DNA from: Methylacidiphilales bacterium | GTDB taxonomy: Bacteria > Verrucomicrobiota > Verrucomicrobiia > Methylacidiphilales > UBA1321 | DNA length: 64,000 bases | Direction: 5' to 3' | NCBI GenBank assembly: GCA_021272165.1 | Contig: JAJSLK010000015.1 | Span: 1 to 64,000, forward strand | Shown here: positions 7,769-18,834 of the stretch, piece after piece | Layout: every line of letters starts with the position of its first letter | How positions within the stretch are numbered: position 1 is the stretch's first letter | Made by a program: the position numbers and the translations under genes | Notes under the pieces: generated by a model | Seen by the model: only the letters and a program-made list of their open reading frames with translations | The model's database searches: none | Told to the model about the DNA's origin: nothing

Positions 7769-9055
7769 ATGAGCGGGAAACAGGAAAAGTTTCCATCGAT
7801 AACCGCTTCGGACAGCTTGCCGGCGGATGGCCGGATCAAGGGCTCCGAAAAGGGAACGCTCATCGGCGCGTGGGTTGGCACGGTCTTTTTCGGTTTCCTC
7901 ATTCTTCTGTTGGGATGGCACATGAATATGCCCCTGCTGATCGGAAAAATGCCGAACCCCGTCCTGGCGATCATGGCGCTGGTCTTTCTTTTTCTTCTGG
8001 TCAAATCAATCCGGGAGACCATCCGGCTCAAGCGGTTTGGTGATCCGGCCCTGGAGTTAAACCGCGTGCCGGTTCCGATGGGAGAAATACTCGAGGGCCG
8101 CATCACTCTGGGCACAGCTTTCATGACCGGCCCCGATTTTCACGCGAAGCTGCAATGCGTCCATCGCTGGCATGAAAATGCGGGCAAAAACAGCCATGAC
8201 CGGGAAGTGGTGCTCTGGTCCGGCGAAACCAAAACGGCGCTGATGCCCGGAGGCGTGGTGCCCGTTTCCATTGCGTTGCCAGACAATCGGCCCGCGACCA
8301 ACGACACGAATCCCTTTGATCGCATATTCTGGCGGCTTACGGTTACCGCGCCGTTTACCGGAATTGGTTTTGCGGAAAAATATGAAATCCCGGTGGAGGC
8401 CGGTGCAAAAGCGAATTTACCGGATCCCATAAAGGATGACGCGCCTTTTGGTGGGCCAACCCACGATCTGACGCCAAATCAGGCGACAGGAAACATGATT
8501 TTTATGGGTATCTTCACGCTGGCGGCACTGGCTGCTGGACTCTACTTCCTCTCCTTTGCGGTCACCGATATCACCAGGGCCAATGCGAGCCTTACGTGGC
8601 CGGTCACTTCCGGCCATATTGTCGAATCAACGATCGGCTGGAAGAAGAACGCGCCCTATCCCCAAATCATTTACGCCTACAATGTGAACGGCGTCATGCA
8701 TTCGGGTGAGACCGTCTATCCCCACTGGTTCTGGACCCGAAAAGCGAGCCAGCGCCTGCTCGATCAATTTCCGGTGGGCGCGGTCGTTTCGGTCCACTAT
8801 TCGCCCACAGTGCCGGACGATCCCCTCCTCCAGCCCGGCTTGCAACCGGGGGTCTTTCAGGGGTTGCTGGTCTCAACCCTTCTTCTCTCCTTCGCCCTCC
8901 TGCTGGGGATTACGAGCCTTTCCGGCAAATATGCGGTCTCGACCGGCAGCACGGTCTACTACAAGAAGGATTCGCCCGCCGGAAAATGGAATGGCAGGGT
9001 GCTGCTCCTGATGATCCTTCAGGGCGTCCTGCTCTGGTGGGTCACCGTCAGTTAG
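7769..9055 (+). CDS. DUF3592 domain-containing membrane protein
   Basis: This 428-residue integral membrane protein has predicted membrane helices around residues 30-50 and 65-85, another near 235-260, and two close to the C-terminus. The region after about residue 265 (TWPVTSGHIVESTIGW, then PQIIYAYNVNG and VSVHYSPTVPDDPLL) is characteristic of DUF3592, a family of unknown function with an extracytoplasmic beta domain between helices. The N-terminal half contains a separate soluble domain of about 150 residues that I do not recognise. The gene ends 8 nt inside the stop region of the convergent response-regulator gene. No function can be assigned. Confidence 0.75.
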   Translation: MSGKQEKFPSITASDSLPADGRIKGSEKGTLIGAWVGTVFFGFLILLLGWHMNMPLLIGKMPNPVLAIMALVFLFLLVKSIRETIRLKRFGDPALELNRVPVPMGEILEGRITLGTAFMTGPDFHAKLQCVHRWHENAGKNSHDREVVLWSGETKTALMPGGVVPVSIALPDNRPATNDTNPFDRIFWRLTVTAPFTGIGFAEKYEIPVEAGAKANLPDPIKDDAPFGGPTHDLTPNQATGNMIFMGIFTLAALAAGLYFLSFAVTDITRANASLTWPVTSGHIVESTIGWKKNAPYPQIIYAYNVNGVMHSGETVYPHWFWTRKASQRLLDQFPVGAVVSVHYSPTVPDDPLLQPGLQPGVFQGLLVSTLLLSFALLLGITSLSGKYAVSTGSTVYYKKDSPAGKWNGRVLLLMILQGVLLWWVTVS

Positions 9056-9518
9056 ACATGGCTTCCCGGTGGTGAGGCGAGAGCGAGAGATCATTCCCTT
9101 CCGGATTTTCCACCCATCGGCCCAGGAGCCGAATGAATTCCACGAGCTCAGTATATTCCACCGGCTTGATCAAAAACCACTTTGCGCCCAGTTCGTAGCT
9201 CCGTTCGATATCGGCCGTGTTTTGAGATGAGGTAAAGACGGCCACCGCTGGAACAGACGGGCCCGGGTTTTTCTTGATCCACTCCAGCACCTCGAAGCCG
9301 TTTTTACGCGGCATCTTCAAATCGAGCAGCAAAATCTCGGGGATAGGATAAGCTGCGCGGTCGGAGAATTTTCCTTCTCCGGCCAGGTATTCAATGGCTT
9401 TTTCACCATCTCCCGCGAGTTGGAGCGACAAGGGAGGTGCGGCTTTTTTCCAGGCTCTCTGCAAAAGAAACTGATCATCCTCATTATCATCGATACCCAA
9501 GGCGATTGCCGTTTTCAT
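9048..9518 (-). CDS. Stand-alone response regulator receiver protein (Rcp1-like)
   Basis: This 156-residue single-domain CheY-like receiver has no output domain. The acidic pocket is Asp10/Asp11, the phosphoacceptor is Asp66 in LLLDLKMP, and the conserved Thr96 and Lys118 (LIKP) are present. The long insertion between the first helix and Asp66 (DGEKAIEYLAGEGKFSD) is typical of Rcp1-type regulators that partner phytochrome-like histidine kinases. It starts at the stop of the kinase gene (4-nt overlap), so the two are translated together and form a cognate pair. Output is probably by protein contact or phosphotransfer; the target is unknown. Confidence 0.92.
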   Translation of the reverse strand: MKTAIALGIDDNEDDQFLLQRAWKKAAPPLSLQLAGDGEKAIEYLAGEGKFSDRAAYPIPEILLLDLKMPRKNGFEVLEWIKKNPGPSVPAVAVFTSSQNTADIERSYELGAKWFLIKPVEYTELVEFIRLLGRWVENPEGNDLSLSPHHREAMSN

Positions 9519-10798
9519 GGAATCTTTTCTTGATGTAAATCGAGGTAAAAGCAGGCGCCGTTGACGACCCGGGGATCGAGGCCAACTTTTCCGCCGATCC
9601 GCTCGACGCCCTTTTTCACAATGGCAAGACCGACCCCCGTGCCGGCGTATTGCTTCTCGCTTTCGTGCAGTCGCTGGAAAATCTCGAAGATGCGCGCGTG
9701 ATGCTCGGCCACCACCCCAATTCCGTTGTCCTGAATATAAACGCGCACGCCGGTCTCCCGCTTCTCGCTCCAGATGTGAATGTCCGGCACGGTTTCAGGA
9801 GCCACGAACTTCAAAGCATTGGACAAGAGATTCGTGAAGACCTGTTCCAGGATCGTTTCGTTTCCCCAAACGGAGGGAAGGTCCTTGATTTCAATCCGCG
9901 CCTTTTTAGCGGCGATTTCAGGCATAAGGTTCTCCATGACCTTTTGCACGATGGAACTCAAATCAAGCAGCCGGCAGGGCAGATCGACATGGCTTAATTT
10001 TGCATATTCCAGCAGGTCGCGGATCAGGGCGTCCATCCGCGTGGCGGCGGCGGTGATACGATGGGCCAGTCTTTTGCCCTCATCATCGAAAGCCTGCGAA
10101 TAGTCCTCGAGGAGAATCTGGGTGAACCCCTGGATGGCGCGGAGGGGCGCCCGCAGATCGTGGGCGATAGTGTAGCAGACCGACTCAAGCGACTGAATGC
10201 TTTCATGCAGATGCGCGGTGCGTTGCGCCACCTGCTTTTCGAGCTCGTCGGCATGTCGGCCAAGCTGCAATTGGGCTTCCTGCAGCGCTTTTTCGGCCTT
10301 TTTGCGTTCGGTGATATTGCGGGCGATCTTGGAGGCGCCGATAATCTGGCCCTTGTTGTCCCTGATGGCCGAAATGGTTAGGGAAATATCGAGCCGGGCG
10401 CCGTCCTTGCGGACGCGCTCCGTCTCATAATGCTCGATCCTTTCGCCGCGGCGAATGCGCGATAGGATATGCGCCTCTTCCTCCATGCGGTCCGGCGGAA
10501 ACAGGATGTAAATTGGCTGGCCGATGACTTCACTCGCGGTATAGCCGAAAATCCGTTCCGCGCCCTTGTTCCACGAAGTAATGATTCCATCCAATGTTTT
10601 GCTGATGATGGCGTCGTCGGACGATTCGACCACCGCCCTTAAGTGCAACGAAATTTCCTCGGCCTTTTTGCGCTCCGCGATGTCCTCGACGACTTCCGGC
10701 GAGGGCTGCGGCTTCTGCTCGCTCTCGCCTTGGAAATCGAGCATGGGATTTTGTTCCACCGCGATAGGATTAGCGGCCATTCCATTGCTCCCGCTCAT
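9515..10798 (-). CDS. PAS-domain sensor histidine kinase
   Basis: This 427-residue soluble kinase has a PAS domain at about 49-165 (DDAIISKTLDGIITSWNKGA, then GQIIGASKIARNITERKKAE), a coiled-coil linker, a HisKA domain with phosphorylated His213 in YTIAHDLRAPLR, and an HATPase domain at about 310-425 with N-box NLLSNALKF. There are no membrane segments, so the signal is probably cytoplasmic. The N-terminal residues 36-48 read VVEDIAERKKAEE, a typical linker that follows a PAS domain, yet none precedes it here; an upstream PAS may have been lost. The kinase core resembles the Cph1/phytochrome class, and the coupled regulator downstream agrees with this. The ligand is unknown. Confidence 0.92.
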   Translation of the reverse strand: MSGSNGMAANPIAVEQNPMLDFQGESEQKPQPSPEVVEDIAERKKAEEISLHLRAVVESSDDAIISKTLDGIITSWNKGAERIFGYTASEVIGQPIYILFPPDRMEEEAHILSRIRRGERIEHYETERVRKDGARLDISLTISAIRDNKGQIIGASKIARNITERKKAEKALQEAQLQLGRHADELEKQVAQRTAHLHESIQSLESVCYTIAHDLRAPLRAIQGFTQILLEDYSQAFDDEGKRLAHRITAAATRMDALIRDLLEYAKLSHVDLPCRLLDLSSIVQKVMENLMPEIAAKKARIEIKDLPSVWGNETILEQVFTNLLSNALKFVAPETVPDIHIWSEKRETGVRVYIQDNGIGVVAEHHARIFEIFQRLHESEKQYAGTGVGLAIVKKGVERIGGKVGLDPRVVNGACFYLDLHQEKIP

Positions 10799-11162
10799 GA
10801 TATCACCGGAATTCGGAGATGGATTTTAGCAAAGCCCCTTTGCACGGAAGTTGGGGGATGAACATCGCAGCGTTTTGATTCGGAAGGAATAATTTCAAGA
10901 TGCAACAAGATAAGACCAAGGCAAATCATTTGGAGAGCGAGCAGACCAAATTCTCCTTTCCTCCAATTAATCGATCAGCTCATTTCGCCGCCTTGTTCTG
11001 GTGAGGCTCAGCTGAAAATTGATTCTTCGCCAGCTTTTTCTGTATTCTGCTCTGTAGATTCAAACTTTTTCGATTTTTAACACCTTTCCGCAAGATTCGC
11101 GCAGTTTTGAGCAAGAGGCGCGGAGTTGAATTTTTTATCCGGCCCTAATCTGACTTTAGATT
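10799..11162. promoter_or_regulatory. Divergent intergenic region between the histidine kinase and gltB
   Basis: These 364 nt contain no convincing open frame. The half nearest gltB is AT-rich (for example TTTTTCTGTATTCTGC near 11035 and TTTTTCGATTTTTAAC near 11068) and is the likely gltB promoter zone, but I cannot name confident -35/-10 boxes. No strong stem-loop or riboswitch-like structure was noticed, and no clear Shine-Dalgarno sequence precedes the gltB ATG. Confidence 0.4.
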
Positions 11163-14100
11163 ATGGCAGATCGTCCGATCTCCTCCGATGACCCGGTCCC
11201 TGGCTTGCCTCCAAGCCAGGGACTGTACGATCCCCAATTTGAACACGATTCCTGCGGCGTCGGCTTCATCGTCAACATTAAGGGCAGGAAGACCCACGAG
11301 ATCATCCGGCAGGCGCTCACGATCCTGACCAATCTCGATCACCGCGGCGCCTGCGGCTGCGAACCGAATACCGGCGATGGCGCGGGCCTTCTCATCCAGG
11401 TGCCGGACAAGTTTCTCCGCAAAGCCTGCCGCAAGATCAAGATCACCCTCCCCAAGGCAGGCCAGTACGGCGTCGCCATGGTCTTCACTTCCCAGGACCC
11501 CGCCTGGCGGGAGGAGGCGCGGAAAGTCTTCGAGAAAATCGTCACCGAGGAAGGCCAGGTCATGCTCGGCTGGCGCGATGTGCCGACCTGCAACGCCTCG
11601 CTCGGCAACACGGCCAAAGCCAGCGAGCCCTTCGTCCGCCAGGCTTTTATTCAGCGCGGAGACAAGGGCCTCGACGACCAGGCCTTCGAACGCAAACTCT
11701 TCGTCATCCGCAAGCGGGCCACGAGTGAAATCCGGCGCATGAGCGTTGACCGCTCCTGGTATATCTCCAGTCTCTCCTCTCGCACGCTTATCTATAAGGG
11801 CATGCTCATGCCGGTGCAGGTCAACCGCTATTACCCCGACCTGCTCGATCCCTCGATGGAAACGGCGCTGGCGCTGACCCATTCCCGCTTCTCGACCAAC
11901 ACCTTCCCGAGCTGGGACCGCTCCCATCCCTACCGTTACATCGCCCACAACGGCGAAATCAACACCCTGCGCGGCAACATCAACTGGATGCGCGCCCGCG
12001 AGGCGCTATTTCAAAGCGAGGCCTTCGGCGATGACATCAAAAAAATCGTGCCGATCATTAACGAGGACGGCTCCGACTCGGCGATGTTCGACAACTGTCT
12101 CGAGCTTCTCATCATGGCCGGCAGGCCGCTGCCCCATGCCATGATGATGATGATTCCCGAGCCGTGGGAGAACCATGAGAATATGCCCGATGAAAAGCGG
12201 GCCTTCTATGAATATCACTCCTGCCTGATGGAGCCGTGGGACGGCCCCGCCTCGATCGCCTTCACCGACGGTAACGTCATTGGTGCCGTGCTCGATCGCA
12301 ACGGCCTGCGCCCTTCCCGCTATTACGTCACCAAGGACGACATGGTCATCATGGCCTCCGAGGTCGGTGTCCTGCCGGTGGAACCGGAGCGGATTTTGAG
12401 CAAGGGCCGCCTGCAACCGGGCCGCATGTTCCTGATCGATCTGTCGCAGGGCCGGATCGTCTCCGACGACGAGATCAAACAAAAGTTCGCCCAGGAATTT
12501 CCTTACCGGCAATGGCTCAACAAAAATCACGTCCTCCTGGCCAATCTGCCGGAATCGCGGCTGATCCCCACGTCCGATCCTGAAACCCTCGCGCAGCGCC
12601 AGCAGGCCTTCGGCTATACCTTCGAGGACCTGAAGATCATCATGGGCCCGATGGCCCGCGACGGCGTGCAGCCCATCGGTTCGATGGGCACCGACACGCC
12701 GCTGGCCGTCTTCTCCAAGCGGCCCAACCTGCTTTATAATTACTTCAAGCAGTTGTTCGCTCAGGTCACCAACCCACCCATCGATCCCATCCGCGAGGAA
12801 CTGGTGACCTCGACCCACACCATGCTCGGGCCCGAGGCAAACCTGCTCAAGCCAACCGCCGAAAGCTGCCGGATGATCAAACTCGAGCAACCGATCCTCT
12901 CCAATTCCCAACTGGCCCAGCTCCGCGATATCGCCATTCCCGGTTTCAAATCGGTCACGCTTTCCCTCCTTTTCCCGGTCGCGGAGGGCCCGCAGGGACT
13001 CAACGACGCACTCGACCGTCTTTTCGCCGAAGCCGACCGCGCCATTGCCGACGGCGCGAATCTTCTAATCCTTTCCGACCGCGGCATCAACCGCGAAAAT
13101 GCCGCGATCCCCGCGCTGCTGGCCGGCGCCGGACTCCATCATCATCTCATTCATCAGGGCACGCGCACGCGCGTCGGCCTCGTGCTGGAATCGGCCGAAC
13201 CGCGCGAGGTGCATCACTTCGCCCTCCTCATCGGCTATGGCATCGGCGCGATTAATCCCTATCTCGCCTTTGAAACGATCGAGGCGTCGGTGCAAAGCGG
13301 CTTTTTGTCCGGCCTCGACGAGAAAACCGCGATCAAGAACTACATCAAGGGCATCGTCAAGGGCGTGGTCAAGACCATGTCGAAGATGGGCATCTCGACG
13401 ATGCAAAGTTATCGCGGCGCGCAGATTTTCGAGGCCATCGGCCTTCATCGCTCCGTCATCGATAAATATTTCACCCGCACGCCCTCGCGCATCCAGGGGG
13501 CCGATCTCGGCGTCATTGCCCTGGAACTACTGGAACGCCATGCCCGGGCTTTTCCCGACCATCAGAACAGCCGCCCGCTTCTCGAAGCCGGAGGCGAATA
13601 CCGCTGGCGCAAGGAAGGCGAGGCGCATCTCTTCAGTCCCGAATCGGTCCACCAGTTGCAACAGGCGGTCCGGCGTGGCGATTACGGCCTCTTCCGCAAA
13701 TATTCCCAGCTGATCGACGACCAGGACAAGCAATGCTTCACGCTGCGCGGCCTGCTCGAATTCAAGAAAGGCGAGCGGATTCCGCTCGCGGAAGTCGAGC
13801 CGGTCGAGTCGATCATGAAGCGCTTCAAGACCGGCGCAATGAGCTATGGCTCCATCTCGAAGGAGGCGCATGAGACCCTCGCCATTGCCATGAACCGCAT
13901 CGGCGGCAAATCCAACACCGGCGAAGGCGGCGAGGACTCCGAGCGCTATGCGTGGACCAACGAGGAGGGTGACTCGAAAAATTCCGCGATCAAGCAGGTC
14001 GCTTCGGGACGGTTCGGCGTCACCAGCCTCTACCTGACCCAGGCCCGGGAAATCCAGATCAAGATGGCGCAGGGAGCCAAACCCGGCGAAGGCGGCGAAC

Positions 14101-15782
14101 TGCCCGGTCGCAAGGTTTATCCCTGGGTCGCCAAGACCCGCCACACCACGCCGGGCGTCGGCCTGATTTCGCCGCCACCGCACCACGACATCTATTCCAT
14201 CGAGGACCTCGCGGAACTGATCCACGATCTGAAGAATTCCAACCGGGAGGCGCGCATCAGCGTGAAGCTTGTCTCCGAAGTCGGCGTGGGCACCATCGCC
14301 GCCGGCGTGGCCAAGGCCCATGCCGATGTCGTGCTCATCAGCGGCTTCGATGGCGGCACCGGCGCTTCGCCGCTTTCGAGCATCAAGCATGCTGGCCTTC
14401 CCTGGGAACTCGGCGTGGCCGAAACCCATCAGACGCTGGTCCTGAACAATCTTCGCAGCCGCATCGTGGTGGAGACGGATGGCCAGTTGAAAACGGGCCG
14501 GGATGTCGCTGTCGCGGCGCTCCTCGGCGCGGAGGAATTCGGCTTCGCCACGGCACCGCTGGTCGCGATGGGCTGCGTGATGATGCGGGTCTGCCATTTG
14601 AACACGTGTCCCAAGGGCGTCGCCACGCAGGACCCGCGCCTGCGCAAAAATTTCACCGGCCAGCCCGAGCATGTCGTCAACTTCATGCGTTTCGTCGCGG
14701 AGGAACTGCGCGAGATCATGGCCCAACTCGGTTTCCGCACCTTGAACGAAATGATCGGCCGCACCGACATGCTCGAAGCGAAAAATGCGGTCAATCACTG
14801 GAAGGCCGCCGGGCTCGATCTCTCCGGCATCCTCTATCAGCCGAAGGCCGGGCCGGAGGTTGGCCGCTATTGCCAGGTCCCGCAGGATCACGGTCTCGAA
14901 AAATCGCTCGATCTCACCACGCTGCTCGATCTTTGCCAGCCGGCCATCGAACGGGGTGAGAAGATCGAGGCGGAATTGCCGATCCGCAACACCGACCGCG
15001 TTGTCGGCACGATCCTCGGCCACGAAATCACTCGGCGCCATGGCGAGAAGGGACTGCCCGAGGATACGATCCATCTTCATTTTCAGGGCTCGGCGGGGCA
15101 AAGCTTCGGCGCTTTCCTGCCGAAGGGCGTCACGCTCGGCATCGAGGGCGACGCCAACGACTATCTCGGCAAGGGCCTGAGCGGCGGCAAGATCATTCTT
15201 TTCCCGCCACGCACTTCCACCTTCGTTCCGGAGGAAAACATTATCACCGGCAACGTGGCCCTCTACGGCGCGACCAGCGGGGAGGCCTACATCCGCGGCA
15301 TGGCCGGCGAACGGTTCTGCGTCCGCAATTCCGGCGCACACGCCGTCGTCGAGGCGGTGGGCGATCACGCCTGCGAATACATGACCGGCGGCATCGTCGT
15401 CGTCCTCGGGCCGACCGGCCGTAATTTCGCCGCGGGCATGAGCGGCGGTGTGGCTTACGTCCTCGATGAAGCGGGCGATTTCGCGTCCCACTGCAATGGC
15501 TCGATGGTGAACCTCGAAAAAATCGCCGACGAAGAAGAAGCCGAGCAGGTGCGCCGCCTGGTCAAGCGTCATGCCGACCAGACCGGCAGCCAACGCGCCT
15601 TCAAGATCCTTGCTTTCTGGGAGGAGATGATGCCCCGTTTCGTCAAAGTCATCCCGCGCGATTACCAGCGCGTTCTCCAGGCGCTCAAGCGCGCGCACGA
15701 TTCGGGCCTGAGCGGCGACGCCGCGATGGAAGCCGCGTTCGAGGAAAACTCAAAGGACGTTGCCCGCGTGGGCGGAGGCTGA
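11163..15782 (+). CDS. gltB: Glutamate synthase large subunit (ferredoxin/NADPH-type GOGAT alpha)
   Basis: This is the large subunit of glutamate synthase, which makes two glutamates from glutamine and 2-oxoglutarate. The 1539 residues match the family length. The class II glutamine amidotransferase domain begins at Cys31 (DSCGVGF) after a 30-residue propeptide that would be removed. The central and FMN-binding synthase domains follow, with [27 protein letters not shown] and GGTGASP, and then the 3Fe-4S ligands in [12 protein letters not shown]. The C-terminal GXGXG beta-helix domain ends the protein. gltD starts 4 nt after its stop, so they form an operon. The divergent two-component system upstream has no shown link to it. 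Confidence 0.98.
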   Translation: MADRPISSDDPVPGLPPSQGLYDPQFEHDSCGVGFIVNIKGRKTHEIIRQALTILTNLDHRGACGCEPNTGDGAGLLIQVPDKFLRKACRKIKITLPKAGQYGVAMVFTSQDPAWREEARKVFEKIVTEEGQVMLGWRDVPTCNASLGNTAKASEPFVRQAFIQRGDKGLDDQAFERKLFVIRKRATSEIRRMSVDRSWYISSLSSRTLIYKGMLMPVQVNRYYPDLLDPSMETALALTHSRFSTNTFPSWDRSHPYRYIAHNGEINTLRGNINWMRAREALFQSEAFGDDIKKIVPIINEDGSDSAMFDNCLELLIMAGRPLPHAMMMMIPEPWENHENMPDEKRAFYEYHSCLMEPWDGPASIAFTDGNVIGAVLDRNGLRPSRYYVTKDDMVIMASEVGVLPVEPERILSKGRLQPGRMFLIDLSQGRIVSDDEIKQKFAQEFPYRQWLNKNHVLLANLPESRLIPTSDPETLAQRQQAFGYTFEDLKIIMGPMARDGVQPIGSMGTDTPLAVFSKRPNLLYNYFKQLFAQVTNPPIDPIREELVTSTHTMLGPEANLLKPTAESCRMIKLEQPILSNSQLAQLRDIAIPGFKSVTLSLLFPVAEGPQGLNDALDRLFAEADRAIADGANLLILSDRGINRENAAIPALLAGAGLHHHLIHQGTRTRVGLVLESAEPREVHHFALLIGYGIGAINPYLAFETIEASVQSGFLSGLDEKTAIKNYIKGIVKGVVKTMSKMGISTMQSYRGAQIFEAIGLHRSVIDKYFTRTPSRIQGADLGVIALELLERHARAFPDHQNSRPLLEAGGEYRWRKEGEAHLFSPESVHQLQQAVRRGDYGLFRKYSQLIDDQDKQCFTLRGLLEFKKGERIPLAEVEPVESIMKRFKTGAMSYGSISKEAHETLAIAMNRIGGKSNTGEGGEDSERYAWTNEEGDSKNSAIKQVASGRFGVTSLYLTQAREIQIKMAQGAKPGEGGELPGRKVYPWVAKTRHTTPGVGLISPPPHHDIYSIEDLAELIHDLKNSNREARISVKLVSEVGVGTIAAGVAKAHADVVLISGFDGGTGASPLSSIKHAGLPWELGVAETHQTLVLNNLRSRIVVETDGQLKTGRDVAVAALLGAEEFGFATAPLVAMGCVMMRVCHLNTCPKGVATQDPRLRKNFTGQPEHVVNFMRFVAEELREIMAQLGFRTLNEMIGRTDMLEAKNAVNHWKAAGLDLSGILYQPKAGPEVGRYCQVPQDHGLEKSLDLTTLLDLCQPAIERGEKIEAELPIRNTDRVVGTILGHEITRRHGEKGLPEDTIHLHFQGSAGQSFGAFLPKGVTLGIEGDANDYLGKGLSGGKIILFPPRTSTFVPEENIITGNVALYGATSGEAYIRGMAGERFCVRNSGAHAVVEAVGDHACEYMTGGIVVVLGPTGRNFAAGMSGGVAYVLDEAGDFASHCNGSMVNLEKIADEEEAEQVRRLVKRHADQTGSQRAFKILAFWEEMMPRFVKVIPRDYQRVLQALKRAHDSGLSGDAAMEAAFEENSKDVARVGGG

Positions 15783-15786
15783 AATT

Positions 15787-17268
15787 ATGGGCAAACCAAC
15801 CGGATTCATCGAATTCAAGCGGGAGGTGGCAGCGGATCGCCCGCCGATGGAACGCATCGGAGACTGGAACGAATTTCACCTCGATCTGACCGAGGAAAAA
15901 ATCAAAACCCAGAGCGCGCGCTGCATGGATTGCGGCATCCCCTTTTGCCATGCCGGCATGGTTATCAACGGCGCGGCGGCGGGCTGCCCCCTCAGCAACC
16001 TGATTCCCGAATGGAATGACCTGGTCTATCGCGGCCTCTGGCGCGAGGCCCTGCAGCGGCTGCACGAAACCAATAATTTCCCCGAATTCACCGCCCGTGT
16101 CTGTCCCGCTCCCTGCGAGGGTTCCTGCACGCTCGGCAGCATCGAAACGCCTGTCACGGTGCGAAGCATCGAGGCGGCCGTGGTCGAAAAAGGTTGGGAG
16201 GAAGGCTGGCTCGCCCCCGAAATTCCCCAGGTCAGCACCGGCAAAAAGATTGCCGTGGTCGGCTCGGGTCCGGCGGGACTCAGTGCCGCCGCGCAACTGA
16301 ACCAGGCCGGCCACGCCGTCACCGTCTTCGAACGCGCCGACCGCCCCGGCGGCCTGCTGATGTACGGCATTCCCAACATGAAGCTCGACAAGGAACTCGT
16401 CCTGCTTCGCCGCATCCGCAAGCTGAAGGCCGAGGGCATTCACTTTATCTGCAACACCGAGATCGGAAAAAATTATTCAGCCGACCGGCTTCTGCGGGAA
16501 TTCTCCGCCGTGGTCCTCTGCATCGGATCTACCCGCCCGCGCGACCTGCCCATCGAGGGCCGCAATGCCGCGGGAGTTCATTTCGCGATGGAATATCTCG
16601 CGACTAATACCCATGCGGTTCTCGATCATACCCGCGATTTCATCGACGCCCGGAACCACGACGTTGTCATCATTGGAGGCGGCGACACCGGCACCGATTG
16701 CGTCGGCACAGCGGTGCGCCAGGGCGCGAGAAGCATCGCGCAGCTCGAGATTCTTCCGGCCCCACCCCTGGAACGCGGCGCCGACAATCCGTGGCCCGAG
16801 TGGCCCCGCTTCCTTCGCACCGATTACGGCCATGTCGAGGCCCGGGCCCGCTACGGCGACGACCCCCGCGTCTTTTCCACCTCGGCGATCAAATTCGAAA
16901 GCGACAAGGACGGTCATGTCAGCGCGGTCCATGCCGTCAAGGTGGAATGGAAAAAGAACGACAAGGGCCAGTTTGTTTACCGGGAAATTCCTGGCAGCGG
17001 CAAAACCTATCCGGCGCAGATGGTCCTCATCGCCATGGGCTTTCTCGGCCCCGAACCCCCCCTCCTCAAGACGCTTGGTGTCGAGCGCGACCCGCGCAGC
17101 AATATCAAGACAGAGCCTGCCAAGCGTTACCAGACCAGCCTGCCGAATGTCTTCGCCGCGGGTGATTGCCGGCGCGGCCAAAGCCTCGTCGCCTGGGCGA
17201 TCCAGGAAGGCCGCGGCGCCGCCCGGGCCTGCGATGAATTCCTGATGGGCCGCACCAGTCTGCCTTAG
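15787..17268 (+). CDS. gltD: Glutamate synthase small subunit
   Basis: The 493-residue beta subunit passes electrons from NAD(P)H to the large subunit. The N-terminal region has the two 4Fe-4S cysteine groups ([10 protein letters not shown], then CPLSN and CPAPCEGSC); the rest is a pyridine nucleotide-disulfide oxidoreductase fold with FAD motif [13 protein letters not shown] and NADPH motif [11 protein letters not shown], ending in the [14 protein letters not shown] signature. The ATG at 15787 ([10 protein letters not shown]) was chosen over an upstream in-frame alternative because MGKPTGF is the conserved GltD start and because it follows the gltB stop by 4 nt. It is convergent with the transglutaminase gene, which ends 3 nt further on. 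Confidence 0.97.
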   Translation: MGKPTGFIEFKREVAADRPPMERIGDWNEFHLDLTEEKIKTQSARCMDCGIPFCHAGMVINGAAAGCPLSNLIPEWNDLVYRGLWREALQRLHETNNFPEFTARVCPAPCEGSCTLGSIETPVTVRSIEAAVVEKGWEEGWLAPEIPQVSTGKKIAVVGSGPAGLSAAAQLNQAGHAVTVFERADRPGGLLMYGIPNMKLDKELVLLRRIRKLKAEGIHFICNTEIGKNYSADRLLREFSAVVLCIGSTRPRDLPIEGRNAAGVHFAMEYLATNTHAVLDHTRDFIDARNHDVVIIGGGDTGTDCVGTAVRQGARSIAQLEILPAPPLERGADNPWPEWPRFLRTDYGHVEARARYGDDPRVFSTSAIKFESDKDGHVSAVHAVKVEWKKNDKGQFVYREIPGSGKTYPAQMVLIAMGFLGPEPPLLKTLGVERDPRSNIKTEPAKRYQTSLPNVFAAGDCRRGQSLVAWAIQEGRGAARACDEFLMGRTSLP

Positions 17269-17271
17269 GCA

Positions 17272-18204
17272 TCAGCAAAACCGGATTTTTTCCGTCCCGT
17301 CGAGGCGCTTTGACAGGTCAATTGGATCGTCGAGGGAGACCTCGTCCGGATTGACCTGATAGGCCCACACTTCAAACCAAGTCAGGATCGCCTCGCCATA
17401 AATCGTGGAGAATGCGCCTTCCACGGCATCAAGTCCCTGCGCGACCTTGACCCGCCCGATCCGCGGAATGTTGTAACGCGCATCGAACGTGCACCAGATG
17501 CTTCCAAGATAAACCTCGAAGTAGGCATGGAAATCCATCGGTGTTCCGGGATCACGATGACCGATGTCGGGCAGATGACCGGTGATGTAACGCGCCGGCA
17601 CATTGAACGCGCGGCAAAGAGCGATGGCCACATGCGCGAAATCCCGGCAGACGCCGTAACGTCGCGTAATGACTTCCGATGCGGCGAGATCGGCCCGGCC
17701 CGAGCCGAAACGGTATTCGATGTTGCGGTGCGTCCAGTCGCAGATGGCCTGGACACGCTCGATGCCGTGGGGAATTTGACCGAACTTTTCCCAGGCAAAA
17801 TTCAGCAGCTTGTCCGAATCGCAATAACGGCTCGGTAGCGTGTAGCGAAGCACCGCGGGCGGAATCTGCTCCACCGGTAGCGCCAGACGCTTGTGGTCGG
17901 CATCATCCGGCAGCGCGGAGACCATTACCAGTGCGTCGTGGTGAATGATGTTCTGCCCCGGCTGCAGCATGGTACGGCAGGCGATATTCCCGTGCTCGTC
18001 TTTGAATTCCCGGGCCGGCGGATGAGAACTGATGCAGAATTTTTCATGCATCACTTCCTGCTTTTCGTCGGAACGGGGCTTGAGCACGAAAACAACCGGC
18101 GTGGGCAGCGACGTTTCGTAAACAATGTGGCAGCCCACGCGCACGGTGACCTTTCGTGGTGGGCGGCGTTTCGATTTTTTTATGGGCAGCAATCGGTTAA
18201 TCAC
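17272..18204 (-). CDS. Transglutaminase-like protein
   Basis: This 310-residue protein belongs to the transglutaminase-like/cysteine protease fold. The catalytic triad is visible as Cys186 in GVCRDFAH, His226 in MDFHAYFEV and Asp241 in TFDAR. The N-terminal 110 residues form a beta-rich domain (VRVGCHIVYET, FVLKPRSD) typical of the bacterial family that is often annotated 'transglutaminase family protein'. There is no signal peptide, so it probably acts in the cytoplasm, as a protease, amidase or cross-linker of unknown substrate. The start codon at 18204 is GTG; no in-frame ATG is available nearby. Confidence 0.88.
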   Translation of the reverse strand: MINRLLPIKKSKRRPPRKVTVRVGCHIVYETSLPTPVVFVLKPRSDEKQEVMHEKFCISSHPPAREFKDEHGNIACRTMLQPGQNIIHHDALVMVSALPDDADHKRLALPVEQIPPAVLRYTLPSRYCDSDKLLNFAWEKFGQIPHGIERVQAICDWTHRNIEYRFGSGRADLAASEVITRRYGVCRDFAHVAIALCRAFNVPARYITGHLPDIGHRDPGTPMDFHAYFEVYLGSIWCTFDARYNIPRIGRVKVAQGLDAVEGAFSTIYGEAILTWFEVWAYQVNPDEVSLDDPIDLSKRLDGTEKIRFC

Positions 18205-18263
18205 AGGGCAACATAGCGCACGTGGCGACCTTTTTCATTTCCACCAGCCAAAAATCGCCTCGT

Positions 18264-18734
18264 CTACTCAATTCGGTGCAAGACCATCCGCGAAGTCGCA
18301 TGATCCGTCACTAGCAGGTGGGAGGCGGCCAGATGGTTCCAATTGATGATCGTCATTACCGTCATCGTGATGGAAATTAACTGGCTGTTGCTGAAATAAC
18401 GCCGCGCTCTCTGCAGTAATCCCCGCGCAAGGTTGTCCCCGGGATGACTCACCAACGCCTCGCACAGAGCCAGCGCCGCCCGCTCCTGCCGCGTAAAAAG
18501 ATGCGAGTGTCGCCAATCCTCCAGCTCATGCAGGCGCTCGGCGCTCTGCCCCAGGGCCTTCAATTCCTGCGTGTGTCGTTCGATCCCCTTATTCTCATGC
18601 CGAAGCTGATAGGCATGCAACCGCACCCAATCCATCAAAATCGGATCAATATCTGGCTTGATTTCGACTTTTACTTCGGGCTCCACTCCGGTTTCTAGGC
18701 GATTCGCCACCGGGCTGTAAAATCGGCTTTTCAT
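18264..18734 (-). CDS. AhpD/carboxymuconolactone decarboxylase-fold protein lacking the CxxC pair
   Basis: This 156-residue protein has the helical CMD/AhpD pattern: MDWVRLHAYQLRHENKGIERHT, then the conserved helix around FTRQERAALALCEAL, and SQLISITMTVMTIINWNHLA at the end. In AhpD-like peroxidases the first helix carries CxxC followed by His; here the equivalent stretch is HENKGIERH and has no cysteine. The fold is therefore probably kept without peroxidase chemistry. I took ATG 18734 (MKSRFYSPVAN); a frame open for 15 codons upstream adds nothing conserved. Substrate and role are unknown. Confidence 0.7.
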   Translation of the reverse strand: MKSRFYSPVANRLETGVEPEVKVEIKPDIDPILMDWVRLHAYQLRHENKGIERHTQELKALGQSAERLHELEDWRHSHLFTRQERAALALCEALVSHPGDNLARGLLQRARRYFSNSQLISITMTVMTIINWNHLAASHLLVTDHATSRMVLHRIE

Positions 18735-18765
18735 GGGGGTAACACACCCATCCCGAAATCCCCTT

Positions 18766-18790
18766 CGGGTTGTATGCAATCATACACCCG
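18766..18790. other. Short hairpin between two minus-strand genes
   Basis: CGGGT and GTATG (18766-18776, one bulged T) pair with CATACACCCG (18781-18790) around CAAT. On the plus strand TTTCTC follows it; on the minus strand no T-tract follows. Because both flanking genes are on the minus strand it may only separate them transcriptionally. Role uncertain. Confidence 0.3.
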
Positions 18791-18834
18791 TTTCTCAAAT
18801 CTCCAAATGGCGCTCAGACAATGAAACCGCCACG

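Noticed and set aside
13527..15698. Long minus-strand open frame opposite gltB
   Set aside because: gltB is unmistakable here and the antisense frame shows no domain.
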